64,000 bases of DNA from Bosea sp. PAMC 26642 (GTDB lineage Bacteria > Pseudomonadota > Alphaproteobacteria > Rhizobiales > Beijerinckiaceae). The DNA lies in contig NZ_CP014301.1 of assembly GCF_001562255.1 (NCBI RefSeq), forward strand, positions 1,674,001 to 1,738,000, given 5' to 3'. The notes under the pieces are model-generated. The model saw only the letters and a program-made list of their open reading frames with translations, ran no database searches and was not told the origin of the DNA. Made by a program: the position numbers and the translations under genes. The first letter of the stretch is position 1, and each line of letters starts with the position of its first letter. Positions 1-7,937 of the stretch are shown piece by piece.

Positions 1-189
1 CATCGCCTTGCCGATCTCCTTCGAGAGGCCATTGCGACGCTCCTGCGAGCTCTGGGCCTTGGCGATGGCAGCACGGCGGGTGTCGTCGAGCGCCAGCAAC
101 TCGGACGACGAGGTGTCCGTGACCCCCCTGCGCCCGAGCCCCGTATCGAACGCCGCGGCGTTCTCGCGAATCCATTTGATGTCGTACAT
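1..189 (-). CDS. serS: Seryl-tRNA synthetase, N-terminal part (runs off left edge)
   Basis: These are the first 63 codons of seryl-tRNA synthetase, the cytoplasmic enzyme that charges tRNA(Ser); the catalytic domain lies beyond the window edge. The product opens MYDIKWIRENAAAFD, the usual start of bacterial SerRS, and runs into the long helical arm (about residues 25-63, with SSELLALDDTRRAAI and SSQERRNGLSKEIGKAM) that contacts the variable arm of the tRNA. The ATG at 187-189 fits the family start. It lies downstream of tatC on the same strand, the order usual in Rhizobiales (tatABC-serS), but here a GIY-YIG gene and repeat arms lie between the two. The identification rests on this arm only, but it is distinctive. 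Confidence 0.9.
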   Translation of the reverse strand, partial: MYDIKWIRENAAAFDTGLGRRGVTDTSSSELLALDDTRRAAIAKAQSSQERRNGLSKEIGKAM

Positions 190-298
190 CGTCGTCAGGC
201 CATGCCGCCGCTGCGGAGCGCAGCGCCAGATGCTCTAGACCGGGAGCGCGAGCGATGGAACTGCCTTCGTTCAGCAACGCCCGTGGCCCAACCCTCGA

Positions 299-349
299 CG
301 TCATCCCGGACAAGCCGCAAAGCGGCGCAGCTCCGGGATCCATCGTAGA
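299..349. repeat. Single arm of family A palindromic repeat, downstream of GIY-YIG gene
   Basis: This 51-bp arm starts CGTCATCCCGGACAAGCC and ends near GGGATCCATCGTA. Its reverse complement matches 774-824 at 49 of 51 positions, so the two arms bracket the GIY-YIG gene as terminal-type inverted repeats. Unlike the other copies in the window it has no partner arm next to it. Confidence 0.85.
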
Positions 350-372
350 GTTCGACGAGGCTAGTAAGGGGT

Positions 373-395
373 CCTTGGATTTCGCTTTCCCAAGG
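373..395. terminator. Weak hairpin after GIY-YIG gene
   Basis: CCTTGG and CCAAGG form a six-base-pair stem with an 11-base loop (379-389), about 20 bases past the GIY-YIG stop codon. There is no clear T-run, so a terminator role is only possible. Confidence 0.25.
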
Positions 396-413
396 CCAGG
401 ATCAGTACGAGCG

Positions 414-698
414 TCAATCGAGGTGGACCGTATCGTACAAGTCTCGCCAATTCGGATTGCCCGATTCGATCAGGGCAATCTTGCGGTCCCGACGCCAGCG
501 CTTGACGCGTTTTTCTTGCTCGATCGCATCACGAACGCTTTCGAATTTCTCCGCGTATACGAGATGGACGACGCCATAATTCCGGACAAACTCCGATCCC
601 CGCCCCTCTCGATGTTGATCGATCCTGCGGCTCAGACTGTTGGTCACGCCGACATAGAGCGTTCCGTTCCAGCCGCTCGCCATGATGTAGAGCCACAT
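414..698 (-). CDS. Small GIY-YIG domain endonuclease
   Basis: A 94-residue single-domain protein of the GIY-YIG nuclease superfamily (the COG2827 type). Motifs in order: YIM at 4-6 and YVG at 15-17 (the GIY and YIG strands), the catalytic-side arginines in SLSRRIDQHREG (21-32), and the likely metal-binding Glu60 in the helix AIEQEKRVKRW. The family cuts DNA through one metal ion. No DNA-specificity domain is attached and the cellular role of these stand-alone proteins is unsettled. I chose the ATG at 696-698 because the domain begins at once. An in-frame ATG at 722 lies inside a degenerate repeat arm and would add eight residues. The gene is bracketed by inverted repeat arms at 299-349 and 774-824, which raises the possibility of a mobile element. 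Confidence 0.85.
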   Translation of the reverse strand: MWLYIMASGWNGTLYVGVTNSLSRRIDQHREGRGSEFVRNYGVVHLVYAEKFESVRDAIEQEKRVKRWRRDRKIALIESGNPNWRDLYDTVHLD

Positions 699-716
699 CG
701 CTGTCGCCCCGCTCCC

Positions 717-824
717 TGACATCCGGCCATAGCGCCGACAAGCGCCGGAATCGATCAAAAAGTGCTGTCCAGCTTTACGATGGATCCCGGAGCTGCGCCG
801 CATTGCGGCTTGTCCGGGATGACG
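717..824. repeat. Family A palindromic repeat, one arm decayed
   Basis: The right arm (774-824) is intact and ends GTCCGGGATGACG. It is the inverted partner of 299-349. The left arm (about 717-757, starting TGACATCCGG) is recognisable but degenerate. The repeat lies between the GIY-YIG start and the tatC stop, and part of it covers the possible longer GIY-YIG start. Confidence 0.75.
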
Positions 825-849
825 TAGCGGTAGCGTAAAGACGGAATTG

Positions 850-1674
850 CTACTCTGCCGCCTTTTCAGCCGCATCCTCCGCCGCCTTCTTCGCGGCCCG
901 CTTCTTCTCGACATAGCGCACCGAGAACACCGAGAGCTCGTAGAGCAGCAGCATCGGCACGGCGAGCATCAGTTGCGAGATCACGTCGGGCGGGGTCAGG
1001 ACGGCCGCGATCACGAAGACGAAGACGATGGCGTAGCGGCGCTTGTCCTTGAGGAAGGCCGAATCGATGATGCCGGCCTGCCCCAGCAGCGTCAGGATCA
1101 CCGGCAGCTGGAAGGAGATGCCGAAGGCGAAGATCAGCGTCATGATCAGCGATAGGTATTCGCTGACCTTTGGCAGCAGCGCGATGCCCGCCTGCCCGTC
1201 CGTCGCCGCCTGCTGCATGCCGATCGAGAACTTCATCAGCACCGGCATGGCGAAGAAGAACACCATCGCCGCGCCCGCCAGGAAGAAGATCGGCGTCGCC
1301 GCGAGATAGGGTGCGAAGGCCGAGCGCTCGTTCTTGTAGAGCCCCGGCGCGACGAACTTGTAGACCTGCGTCGCGATCACCGGGAAGGCGAAGAACCCCG
1401 CCCCGAACGCCGCGATCTTGATCTGCGTGAACAGGTATTCCAGCGGCGCGGTGTAGATCAGCTGGACATTGGCGCCCGGCCCCGCCGCCCAGACATAGGG
1501 CTGCACCAGGATGTTGTAGATCTGCGTTGCGAAGGCAAAGCAGATGAAGAACATCAGCAGAAAGGCGATCAGGGACTTGATCAGCCGCGAGCGCAACTCG
1601 ATCAGATGGTCGAGCAGCGGTGCGCGCGAGGCTTCGATCTCGTCCTCGCCCTCGCGAGGGTTGGCGACGCTCAT
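850..1674 (-). CDS. tatC: Sec-independent protein translocase TatC
   Basis: TatC is the polytopic inner-membrane receptor that, with TatB, binds twin-arginine signal peptides of folded proteins. The 274-residue product has the family N-terminus [16 protein letters not shown] (about 20-35), six hydrophobic segments, and the periplasmic stretch around [16 protein letters not shown]. Its cytoplasmic tail is an Ala/Lys/Glu-rich helix ([18 protein letters not shown]), longer than in E. coli. The start overlaps the tatB stop by four bases (ATGA), indicating translational coupling within a tatA-tatB-tatC operon. Length and topology are normal for the family. Confidence 0.97.
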   Translation of the reverse strand: MSVANPREGEDEIEASRAPLLDHLIELRSRLIKSLIAFLLMFFICFAFATQIYNILVQPYVWAAGPGANVQLIYTAPLEYLFTQIKIAAFGAGFFAFPVIATQVYKFVAPGLYKNERSAFAPYLAATPIFFLAGAAMVFFFAMPVLMKFSIGMQQAATDGQAGIALLPKVSEYLSLIMTLIFAFGISFQLPVILTLLGQAGIIDSAFLKDKRRYAIVFVFVIAAVLTPPDVISQLMLAVPMLLLYELSVFSVRYVEKKRAAKKAAEDAAEKAAE

Positions 1675-2219
1675 GTCGCGCTCCCATCGTCGGGTTCGCT
1701 AACTTTCGCCTTGCGCTTGCGCACGGGTTTGACCGGCTCGGGCAGCTCGTCAGCGGTAGGCACGGCCTCGACCTTGGCGACGCGCTTGCGCTTGGGCTTC
1801 TCGTCCACAGCAGGTGCGGCTACCGGCGCGGGGTCGAACACGATCTCGGGCAGCGGCTCAGGCCCCGGCAGCGCAGCGAGCTTCGCCTCGGCTTCCTTCA
1901 GCGCAGCGTCGTCAAGAGTGGTCGAAACCGGCGGATCGGTGATGCCGAAATCATCCTTGGGCATCTCGATCGGCTTGTAGTCGGTATTCATCGCGCTGGA
2001 CACCGACCCTCCGACCTCCTCGACCTGCTTCTTCAGGTCGTGCAGCTCGGCTTCACGCATCGCATCGTTGAACTGGCCCTGGAATTCGCTCGCCATGCGC
2101 CGGATCTTGCCGACCGCCTGGCCGACGGTCCGCATGGCCTTGGGCAGGTCCTTGGGGCCGATCACGACGAGCGCGACCGCCCCGATCAGCATGAATTCGC
2201 TCCAGGCGATGTCGAACAT
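1671..2219 (-). CDS. tatB: Sec-independent protein translocase TatB
   Basis: TatB pairs with TatC in the twin-arginine signal receptor complex. The 182-residue protein begins [20 protein letters not shown], a short N-terminal membrane helix, then GPKDLP and an amphipathic helix ([21 protein letters not shown]). The rest is a low-complexity Pro/Glu/Lys tail with two basic clusters (KPKRKR and RKRKAK), typical of alphaproteobacterial TatB and without a defined fold. It is longer than TatA and has the TatB-type FDI start, which separates it from the upstream paralogue. It is the middle gene of tatABC and overlaps tatC by four bases. Confidence 0.95.
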   Translation of the reverse strand: MFDIAWSEFMLIGAVALVVIGPKDLPKAMRTVGQAVGKIRRMASEFQGQFNDAMREAELHDLKKQVEEVGGSVSSAMNTDYKPIEMPKDDFGITDPPVSTTLDDAALKEAEAKLAALPGPEPLPEIVFDPAPVAAPAVDEKPKRKRVAKVEAVPTADELPEPVKPVRKRKAKVSEPDDGSAT

Positions 2220-2271
2220 CGACGGTCAGTCCCCTCGACCGCGCGCCGGAACCCCGGCGCCCGGCGCGCCC

Positions 2272-2514
2272 TCAGGCCTTGTGCTCGGCCTTGGCCACAG
2301 CGGCTGCGTTGCTTGCCTGCGTCTGCTCGATCACCTTGGGATCGACAGGGGCAGCCGGCTTGGCGGCCGTCTCGTCATCGTCGGCCATGCCCTTCTTGAA
2401 GGACTTGATGCCCTTGGCCACGTCGCCCATCAGCTCGGAAACCTTGCCGCGCCCGAACAGCAGCATCACGATGACGCCGACGACGATCCAGTGCCAGATA
2501 CTGACGCCACCCAT
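2272..2514 (-). CDS. tatA: Sec-independent protein translocase TatA
   Basis: TatA forms the pore component of the twin-arginine translocase by oligomerising at the TatBC-substrate complex. The 80-residue product has the N-terminal hydrophobic helix [14 protein letters not shown], the conserved hinge [12 protein letters not shown] (about 20-31), and an amphipathic helix ending in [10 protein letters not shown]. It is the first gene of the tat operon, 52 bases ahead of tatB. An ABC ATPase gene precedes it on the same strand, where scpB would be expected in related genomes. Confidence 0.96.
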   Translation of the reverse strand: MGGVSIWHWIVVGVIVMLLFGRGKVSELMGDVAKGIKSFKKGMADDDETAAKPAAPVDPKVIEQTQASNAAAVAKAEHKA

Positions 2515-2582
2515 GGCGAACTCCTCCGAAAATGCCGTGCGACGAAGGCCATCGGACCCTCGCCTCTTGCTTGTGGCGGAAC

Positions 2583-3623
2583 CTATGTGTCCCCCGCAGG
2601 GAACACAAGAACTTCGTCCGAGCTAATGTCGATGCCGACCTCATCACCCTCGCCGGCCGCGCCGGGCAGAGAAACGCGAGCGGCCAGTGGCTTGTCGAGC
2701 CCCGAGACGGCGAGCAGGACATGGTCGCTTTCGCCGAGGAAGCGGCGCGTCAACACCCGGCCCGGCAGGCAGAACCCCTTCGGCACGAGCCTGATCGCAT
2801 GGGGCCTGACGCAGACGATCGCAGGCGCACCCTCTGCCAAACCAGGCGCAGCGAACCGCCCGACCGGCGTATCGACCGCACCGCGCAGGACGAGACCCGC
2901 GATCTCGGTGAAGTCGCAGAAGAACCGGGCGGCGAAGAGGCTGGCGGGCCGGCGGTACAGTGTCTCGCCCGACCCGACCTGCACGATACTGCCGGCCCGC
3001 ATCAGCACGATCCGGTCGGCGATTCGCATCGCATCCTCGGGATCATGCGTCACGATGATCGAGGTGGCGCCGGTCTCCTGCAGCAGCGCCGCCGTCTCAT
3101 CGCGCACCACGTCGCGCAGGCGCCGGTCGAGATTGGAGAAGGGTTCGTCCATCAGCAGCACGCCGGGCCGCGGCGCGACCGCGCGCGCCAGCGCCACCCG
3201 CTGCTGCTCGCCGCCAGACAGCATGTGTGGGTAGGAGGAGGCCAGGTCGCTCAGGCCGACCCGGGCGATGGCCCGCATCGCCGTCGCCTCGGCCGAGGCC
3301 TCGTCATAGCCGCGCAGTCCGAAGCGGACATTCTCGCGCACGGTAAGGTGCGGAAACAGCGCATAATCCTGGAAGACCAGCCCGATGCCGCGATGCTCCG
3401 GTTCGACGAAGTTGTCGGGCGAAGAGACATCCTGCCCCTCCAGCAGCACCCTCCCCGCGCTCGGCCGCTCGACCCCGGCCGCGAGCCGCAGCAGCGTCGT
3501 CTTGCCGCAGCCCGATTGGCCCAGCAGCGCGACGATCTCGCCGGGCTCGATCGACAGCGACACCTCGCTGAGCGCGGTCACGTCTCCGAAGCGCTGGGTG
3601 ACGCCATCGAAACCGAGCGCCAT
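2583..3623 (-). CDS. ABC transporter ATP-binding protein (FbpC/PotA-like), orphan
   Basis: The cytoplasmic ATPase subunit of an importer of the Fe3+/polyamine/sulfate class, 346 residues. Visible motifs are Walker [10 protein letters not shown] (35-43), Q-loop [11 protein letters not shown] with Gln85, signature LSGGEQQ (135-141), Walker B VLLMDEP (155-161) and the switch His193 in VTHD. A TOBE-like regulatory domain fills about 270-346, which supports the importer class. I preferred the ATG at 3621-3623 because [14 protein letters not shown] is the natural beginning; an in-frame ATG at 3695 would add a basic tail from non-conserved sequence. No permease or binding protein is nearby, so the substrate is unknown. 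It lies between scpB and tatA, a spot usually empty in related genomes, next to a palindromic repeat. Confidence 0.88.
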   Translation of the reverse strand: MALGFDGVTQRFGDVTALSEVSLSIEPGEIVALLGQSGCGKTTLLRLAAGVERPSAGRVLLEGQDVSSPDNFVEPEHRGIGLVFQDYALFPHLTVRENVRFGLRGYDEASAEATAMRAIARVGLSDLASSYPHMLSGGEQQRVALARAVAPRPGVLLMDEPFSNLDRRLRDVVRDETAALLQETGATSIIVTHDPEDAMRIADRIVLMRAGSIVQVGSGETLYRRPASLFAARFFCDFTEIAGLVLRGAVDTPVGRFAAPGLAEGAPAIVCVRPHAIRLVPKGFCLPGRVLTRRFLGESDHVLLAVSGLDKPLAARVSLPGAAGEGDEVGIDISSDEVLVFPAGDT

Positions 3624-3726
3624 CGGAATCGCGGCGCCGGCGGTCCCCCGCCGCCCCCAACTCAACCACCGCGCGACGCTCTCGCTGCGAGCCACTATCT
3701 ACTCCGAACTGCCTGCCGCACACGCG

Positions 3727-3836
3727 CCGTCATTCCGGGCGAAGCGCAGCGCAGACCCGGAATCCATCGTAAAGCGAGACAGTGCTCTATGATGGATTCC
3801 GGATCGGCGCGGCTGCGCCGCTTGTCCGGAATGACG
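3727..3836. repeat. Family A palindromic repeat, scpB/ABC ATPase junction
   Basis: A full palindrome of about 110 bp. The left arm runs from GTCATTCCGGGC to GGAATCCATCGTAAAG. The right arm runs from ATGATGGATTCCGGATC to CTTGTCCGGAATGAC. It sits between the scpB stop and the ABC ATPase start, so it would be transcribed if the genes form one operon. Confidence 0.9.
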
Positions 3837-3854
3837 GCGCGCAATGGAACCCGC

Positions 3855-4571
3855 CTACCCGTCCGCCCCATGCGGCCCACCATCGCCATCGTCAAGCGGG
3901 GTGAAGAGATCGCCGAGCGGGTCCTCGTCGGCGCGGAGGTCTGGATCGTCGTCGGGCACCGGCACGGTGAGGTCGCGGCTGAGCCGCCCCTCGATGAAGC
4001 CGGAGCCCTTCAACTCGTCGAGGCCGGGCAGGTCGTCGATGCGGTCGAGCCCGAAATGGTCAAGGAAGCCCGGCGTCGTGCCGTAGGTGACAGGCCGTCC
4101 CGGCGAACGCCTGCGTCCACGCAGCCGCACCCAGCCCGCTTCCAGCAGGATGTCGAGCGTGCCGCGCGCCGTGGCGACGCCGCGAATCTCCTCGATCTCG
4201 GCCCGCGTCACCGGCTGGTGATAGGCGATGATCGCCAGCACCTCGAGCGCCGCCCGCGACAATTTGCGCGGAGGCTGCGCCTCCGCCGCCAGCAGATATC
4301 CGAGGTCGGGCGCGGTCCGGAAGGCATAACCGCCTGCGACCTGACGAAGGGTCACGCCGCGTTCGGCATAATGCTCGGCCAGCTTGGCCAGCACCTGCAC
4401 CACATCGATGCCGGCAGGAATCGAACGCCCCACTTCCTCGGCGCTCAGCGGTGCGGCAGAGGCAAACAGCAGCGCCTCGACGATCCGCAGGGCCAGGGCA
4501 AAGGCATCAACCTCGCCGCCATCCTCGTCCTCGCTTTCCTCGGACAACACCGCCGCCTGCTCTCCGATCAT
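3855..4571 (-). CDS. scpB: Segregation and condensation protein B
   Basis: ScpB is the winged-helix (kite) subunit of the SMC-ScpA-ScpB condensin, which compacts and segregates the nucleoid. The 238-residue product has the first winged helix beginning ALRIVEALLFASAAPLSAEEV (each part of the family pattern) and the second around LSRAALEVLAIIAYHQPVTRAEIEEIRGV, followed by the GRPVTYGTTPGFLDHFGLD segment that is highly conserved. The C-terminus is acidic and low-complexity. Its start overlaps the scpA stop by four bases (ATGA), the usual scpA-scpB arrangement. Confidence 0.95.
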   Translation of the reverse strand: MIGEQAAVLSEESEDEDGGEVDAFALALRIVEALLFASAAPLSAEEVGRSIPAGIDVVQVLAKLAEHYAERGVTLRQVAGGYAFRTAPDLGYLLAAEAQPPRKLSRAALEVLAIIAYHQPVTRAEIEEIRGVATARGTLDILLEAGWVRLRGRRRSPGRPVTYGTTPGFLDHFGLDRIDDLPGLDELKGSGFIEGRLSRDLTVPVPDDDPDLRADEDPLGDLFTPLDDGDGGPHGADG

Positions 4572-5380
4572 AGCGGCAGCACCGGCGGCCGGGCCGAGCG
4601 GCGGCGCAGATAGAGCGGCGAAAACGCCTCGTCCTGGCGCAGGTCGAGCACCCCTTCCCGCACCATCTCAAGCATCGCAGACAACGCCGAGGCCCGCACC
4701 GTCGCGCTCATCTCGCGTGCCGGCAGACCGTGCGAATTCATATAGCGCTGCAGATAAGGGTCGATCGCGGTCCAGTCGCCAGCCTCTCCCACCAGCCGCT
4801 TTAGCGCATCGCGCGCCTCGACCAGCGACCAGACCACGCGATGGCCGACCGAGATATGGCCCTGCACCCGCTTCTGCCGCTGCTGCGCATAGGCCGCCAG
4901 CAGATCGTAGAGTTCCGCCTCCCAGATCGGCCGGGCCCCAGCAACGATCGCCTCGGGCGCGCCGCGCGCAAAGACGTCTTGACCCAGCCGCTCGCGCGAG
5001 GCGAGCCGCCGCGCCGCCGCCCGGATCGCCTCCAGCCGGCGCAGCCTCAGCGCCAGCGCGGTCGCAAGATCGGCCGCGCTCGGCTCCTCACCCTTGGGCG
5101 GCTCGGGAAGCAGCAGCCGCGATTTCAGATAGGCCAGCCACGCCGCCATCACCAAATAGTCGGCCGCGAGTTCGAGCCTCAGCGCCCGCGCCTGTTCGAC
5201 GAAGACGAGATACTGCTCGGCCAGAGCCAGAATCGAGATCCGGTGCAGATCGACCTTCTGCCGGCGCGCCAGATCGAGCAGCAGGTCGAGCGGCCCCTCA
5301 TAGCCATCGACATCGACGACGAGCGAAGGCTCGCCCTCGCGCCCGGGCTTCTCGTCCTCGAATGGCAGTTCAGCGGCCAT
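4568..5380 (-). CDS. scpA: Segregation and condensation protein A
   Basis: ScpA is the kleisin that bridges SMC heads and binds ScpB. The 270-residue protein has the family N-terminus VDGYEGPLDLLLDLARRQKV (about 25-44), followed by the helical SMC-neck-binding region (LEQ-type core LALAEQYLVFVEQ), a variable middle, and a C-terminal winged helix ending PLYLRR. I placed the start at the ATG at 5378-5380 (MAAELPFEDEKPG). A longer frame would overlap the nagZ 3' end and lacks family similarity. It lies 46 bases after nagZ and overlaps scpB by four bases, indicating cotranscription. Confidence 0.94.
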   Translation of the reverse strand: MAAELPFEDEKPGREGEPSLVVDVDGYEGPLDLLLDLARRQKVDLHRISILALAEQYLVFVEQARALRLELAADYLVMAAWLAYLKSRLLLPEPPKGEEPSAADLATALALRLRRLEAIRAAARRLASRERLGQDVFARGAPEAIVAGARPIWEAELYDLLAAYAQQRQKRVQGHISVGHRVVWSLVEARDALKRLVGEAGDWTAIDPYLQRYMNSHGLPAREMSATVRASALSAMLEMVREGVLDLRQDEAFSPLYLRRRSARPPVLPL

Positions 5381-5426
5381 GGACGGCCCGCCCCCTCGTC
5401 GCAACCCCACCGACAGGTTCGACGGT

Positions 5427-6437
5427 TCAGGCGCCCAAAGCAAGGGCAGCATTGACCTGTGTGCGCGCCTCGTCCACATCCAATGGCTCCGGCTCGTGGC
5501 GGATACGCGCCAGCGCCATCGCCGCGCGCCGGGCGCGCGCACCGCGCATTTCCGGCACGGCCCCTGCGACCGCCACCATCTCGTCCATGATGCCGTGGCA
5601 ATGCAGCACGACGTCGACGCCGGCCCGGATGGCGGCGCGCGACTTCTGCGCGAAACCGCCCGACAGCGCCTTCATCGAGATGTCGTCGGTCATGATGAGG
5701 CCGTCGAATCCGAGTTCGCCGCGCATGATCTCCGTCACGATCTTGCGCGAAATCGTCGCCGGCTTCTCCGGATCGAGCGCGGCGAAGACGACATGCGCCG
5801 TCATCGCCATCGGCATGTCGGCGAGATGCCGGAACGGCCGGAAATCATGGGCGCGCAATTCATCGAGCGTCGCCTCGACGATCGGCAGGTTGTGATGGCT
5901 GTCGGCCTTCGCCCGGCCATGGCCCGGCATGTGCTTGATCACCGGCAACACGCCGCCCGCCAGCAGTCCCTCGGCGGCGGCGCGCCCGAGCCGCGCCACC
6001 ATGTCGGGATCATGGGCATAAGCCCGGTCGCCGATCACGTCATGGCTGCCGGCCACTGGCACGTCGAGCACTGGCACGCAGTCAACATCGATGCCGACGC
6101 CTTTCAGGTCATGCGCCATCAGTCGGGCGGAAAGCCGAACGATTTCGCGCTGCTGCACGGGATCGTTGATCCCGAGGAACGCACGCGCCTTCGCATAGGC
6201 TGGCCAGTGCGGCGGCCCCATCCGCTGCACCCGCCCGCCCTCCTGGTCGATCAGGATCGGCGCGTGCCAGCCTACGCAATCGCGCATCTCCGAAGTCAGG
6301 GCCAAGATCTGCGCGGGGCTCTGGGTATTACGCTTGAACAGGATGAAGCCCCAGGGCCGGGCCTCGCGAAAGAAGGCGCGCTCGTCGGGTGTCAGGCTCG
6401 TGCCGAGGCAGCCGGCGATGAAGGCGCGCGAGGTCAT
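5427..6437 (-). CDS. nagZ: Beta-N-acetylhexosaminidase (NagZ)
   Basis: A cytoplasmic glycoside hydrolase family 3 enzyme that removes GlcNAc from anhydro-muropeptides during cell-wall recycling. The 336-residue product shows the NagZ signature KHMPGHG (168-174) followed by DSHH (179-182) on the mobile catalytic loop, substrate-binding IDQEGGRVQRM (63-73), and the nucleophile region LIMTDDISMKAL (about 247-258). Length matches the family. The start at 6435-6437 (MTSRAFIAGCLG) fits family alignments better than the in-frame ATG 13 codons upstream. It heads the nagZ-scpA-scpB run. Confidence 0.94.
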   Translation of the reverse strand: MTSRAFIAGCLGTSLTPDERAFFREARPWGFILFKRNTQSPAQILALTSEMRDCVGWHAPILIDQEGGRVQRMGPPHWPAYAKARAFLGINDPVQQREIVRLSARLMAHDLKGVGIDVDCVPVLDVPVAGSHDVIGDRAYAHDPDMVARLGRAAAEGLLAGGVLPVIKHMPGHGRAKADSHHNLPIVEATLDELRAHDFRPFRHLADMPMAMTAHVVFAALDPEKPATISRKIVTEIMRGELGFDGLIMTDDISMKALSGGFAQKSRAAIRAGVDVVLHCHGIMDEMVAVAGAVPEMRGARARRAAMALARIRHEPEPLDVDEARTQVNAALALGA

Positions 6438-6509
6438 GGTGATGGGGTAGGAAGCGCGGCGTGCGGGGTCAAGCACAGTCCTCTTTTTGTCGAAAATCTC
6501 AGGAGCAAC

Positions 6510-6620
6510 GCCGTCGTTCCGGCCAAGCCGCGAAGCGGCGCCGATCTGGAATCCATTTGCAAGTTCAGTGCCTTACGATGGATTCCGGATCTCCGCTTCG
6601 CTGCGTCCGGAATGACGGCG
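6510..6620. repeat. Family A palindromic repeat, upstream of nagZ
   Basis: The left arm begins CCGTCGTTCCGGCCAAGCC and the right arm ends GCGTCCGGAATGACGGCG, with the two GGAATCCA/TGGATTCC half-sites flanking a loop of about 20 bases. It lies in the gap between the TRAP binding-protein stop and the nagZ start, where the nagZ promoter would be expected. Confidence 0.88.
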
Positions 6621-6645
6621 CGCTCAATGGAGGAGGTTAGAGACC

Positions 6646-7737
6646 TCAGCGCATCTGCGCCGACATCTGCGCATTGAAGGCATCGAACGGCAGCTCGGCG
6701 ACGCGGAACCAGAGATTCTCCTTCTTCCAGTAGGGAAGGAACGAATCGTAGAAGGTCTTGAAGGCCGGGTTGCTGGCCGCGAGCTCGCCATAGAGCGCAA
6801 AGGCCTCCTTGAAGGCCGCCAGCATCACCTCCTGCGGGAACGGCCTGAGCTCGGCACCGGACCCGGCGAGACGAAGCAGCGCGTCAGGATTGCCGTGGTC
6901 GTATTTCGCGACGCAGAGCGCGTTCGCCTCGGCGCAGGCCGCCTCGACGATCGCCTTGTAGGAGGCCGGCAATGCGTCCCACTTCTCGAGGTTCACGAGG
7001 AAGCTGACATTGGCGTTCCCCTCCCAGAAACCGGGGTAGTAGTAGTATTTCGCGACCTTCTGGAAGCCGAGCTTCTCGTCGTCGAGCGGGCCGGAGAACT
7101 CGACCGCGTCGAGCGTGCCGCGCTCCAGCGCCGGATAGATGTCGCCACCGGCGATCTGCTGCGGCACGACGCCGAGACGGGCCATGATCTGCCCGCCCAT
7201 ACCGGCAATGCGCATCTTCAGGCCCTTGAGATCGTCCAGCGACTTGATCTCCTTGCGGTACCACCCGCCCATCTGCGCGCCGGTGTTGCCGGACGGAATG
7301 GTGTGGACGTTGAATTTCCGCATAAAGGCGCGGCACAATTCGAGCCCGCCGCCGGAATAGAGCCAGGCGTTCTGCTGTCGCGTGTTGAAGCCGAAGGGCA
7401 GCGAGGTCTCGAAGGCAAAGGCCGGGTCCTTGCCGATATAGAAGCTCGACAGCGTGTGGCTGCATTCGACCGTGCCGTTCTGCACCGCGTCGAGCGCCTG
7501 CAGTCCGGGCACGATCTCGCCGGGCGCGAAGATCTGGATCTGGAAATTGCCGTCGGTCGCCTCGGCGACGCGCTTGGAAACCTGCGTCGACAGGCCAAAC
7601 AGCGTGTCCAGGCTCTTGGGGTAGCTCGAGGTCAGGCGCCAGTTGATCTTGGGCTGCGACTGGGCGAGCGCGGGCGAGGCAATGGCGGTGGCACCGGCGC
7701 CGACACTGGCGGCCTTGACGAAGTTGCGGCGATCCAT
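6646..7737 (-). CDS. TRAP transporter solute-binding protein (DctP/TakP-like), Tat signal
   Basis: A periplasmic binding protein of the DctP family, which hands organic acids to a DctQM membrane pair. The 363-residue precursor begins MDRRNFVKAASVGAGATA and ends its signal at SPALAQ (about residue 26). The RRNFVK motif marks Tat export. The region GGDIYPALERGTLDAVEF followed by GPLDDEKLGF is characteristic of the TakP-type (2-oxo acid) subgroup, but substrate is inference. I chose the ATG at 7735-7737 because it begins at the Tat signal. No dctQ or dctM is in the window, so the membrane partner must be elsewhere. It separates the SPOR gene from nagZ, which are closer in related genomes. Confidence 0.9.
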   Translation of the reverse strand: MDRRNFVKAASVGAGATAIASPALAQSQPKINWRLTSSYPKSLDTLFGLSTQVSKRVAEATDGNFQIQIFAPGEIVPGLQALDAVQNGTVECSHTLSSFYIGKDPAFAFETSLPFGFNTRQQNAWLYSGGGLELCRAFMRKFNVHTIPSGNTGAQMGGWYRKEIKSLDDLKGLKMRIAGMGGQIMARLGVVPQQIAGGDIYPALERGTLDAVEFSGPLDDEKLGFQKVAKYYYYPGFWEGNANVSFLVNLEKWDALPASYKAIVEAACAEANALCVAKYDHGNPDALLRLAGSGAELRPFPQEVMLAAFKEAFALYGELAASNPAFKTFYDSFLPYWKKENLWFRVAELPFDAFNAQMSAQMR

Positions 7738-7861
7738 GGGTTTCCTCGAATTTTTTATGATGCCGTCGGAATTGCTCCACCGACCATCCGGCAAAGCTAC
7801 CGGGGCGACGAACCGGCAAGAAGCCCATCGGCGTGTGACCGTCATGCACGCAGTGCGCGAC

Positions 7862-7897
7862 AAATAAAATACCCCCGCCAGCTGTGCTGACGGGGGT
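7862..7897 (-). terminator. Rho-independent terminator of the SPOR gene
   Basis: On the minus strand ACCCCCGTCAGC pairs with GCTGGCGGGGGT (7871-7897), followed by the AT-rich tail ATTTTATTT (7862-7870). It lies about 40 bases past the stop codon of the SPOR protein gene and separates it from the TRAP gene. Confidence 0.85.
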
Positions 7898-7937
7898 TGA
7901 AGGGTCGACCTGGGAAAGGCGAATTCAGCTCATCTGC

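Noticed and set aside
373..395. Strong terminator after the GIY-YIG gene
   Set aside because: The stem is only six base pairs and has no T-run, so it is listed only as a weak hairpin.
255..719. Plus-strand frame opposite the GIY-YIG gene
   Set aside because: The opposite strand encodes a clear nuclease domain, and part of this frame is repeat arm.
2532..4613. Very long plus-strand frame (693 codons) across the ABC ATPase and scpB
   Set aside because: It is antisense to two genes with clear family motifs. Its translation is low-complexity and Arg/Pro/Asp-rich, as expected from high-GC opposite-strand frames.
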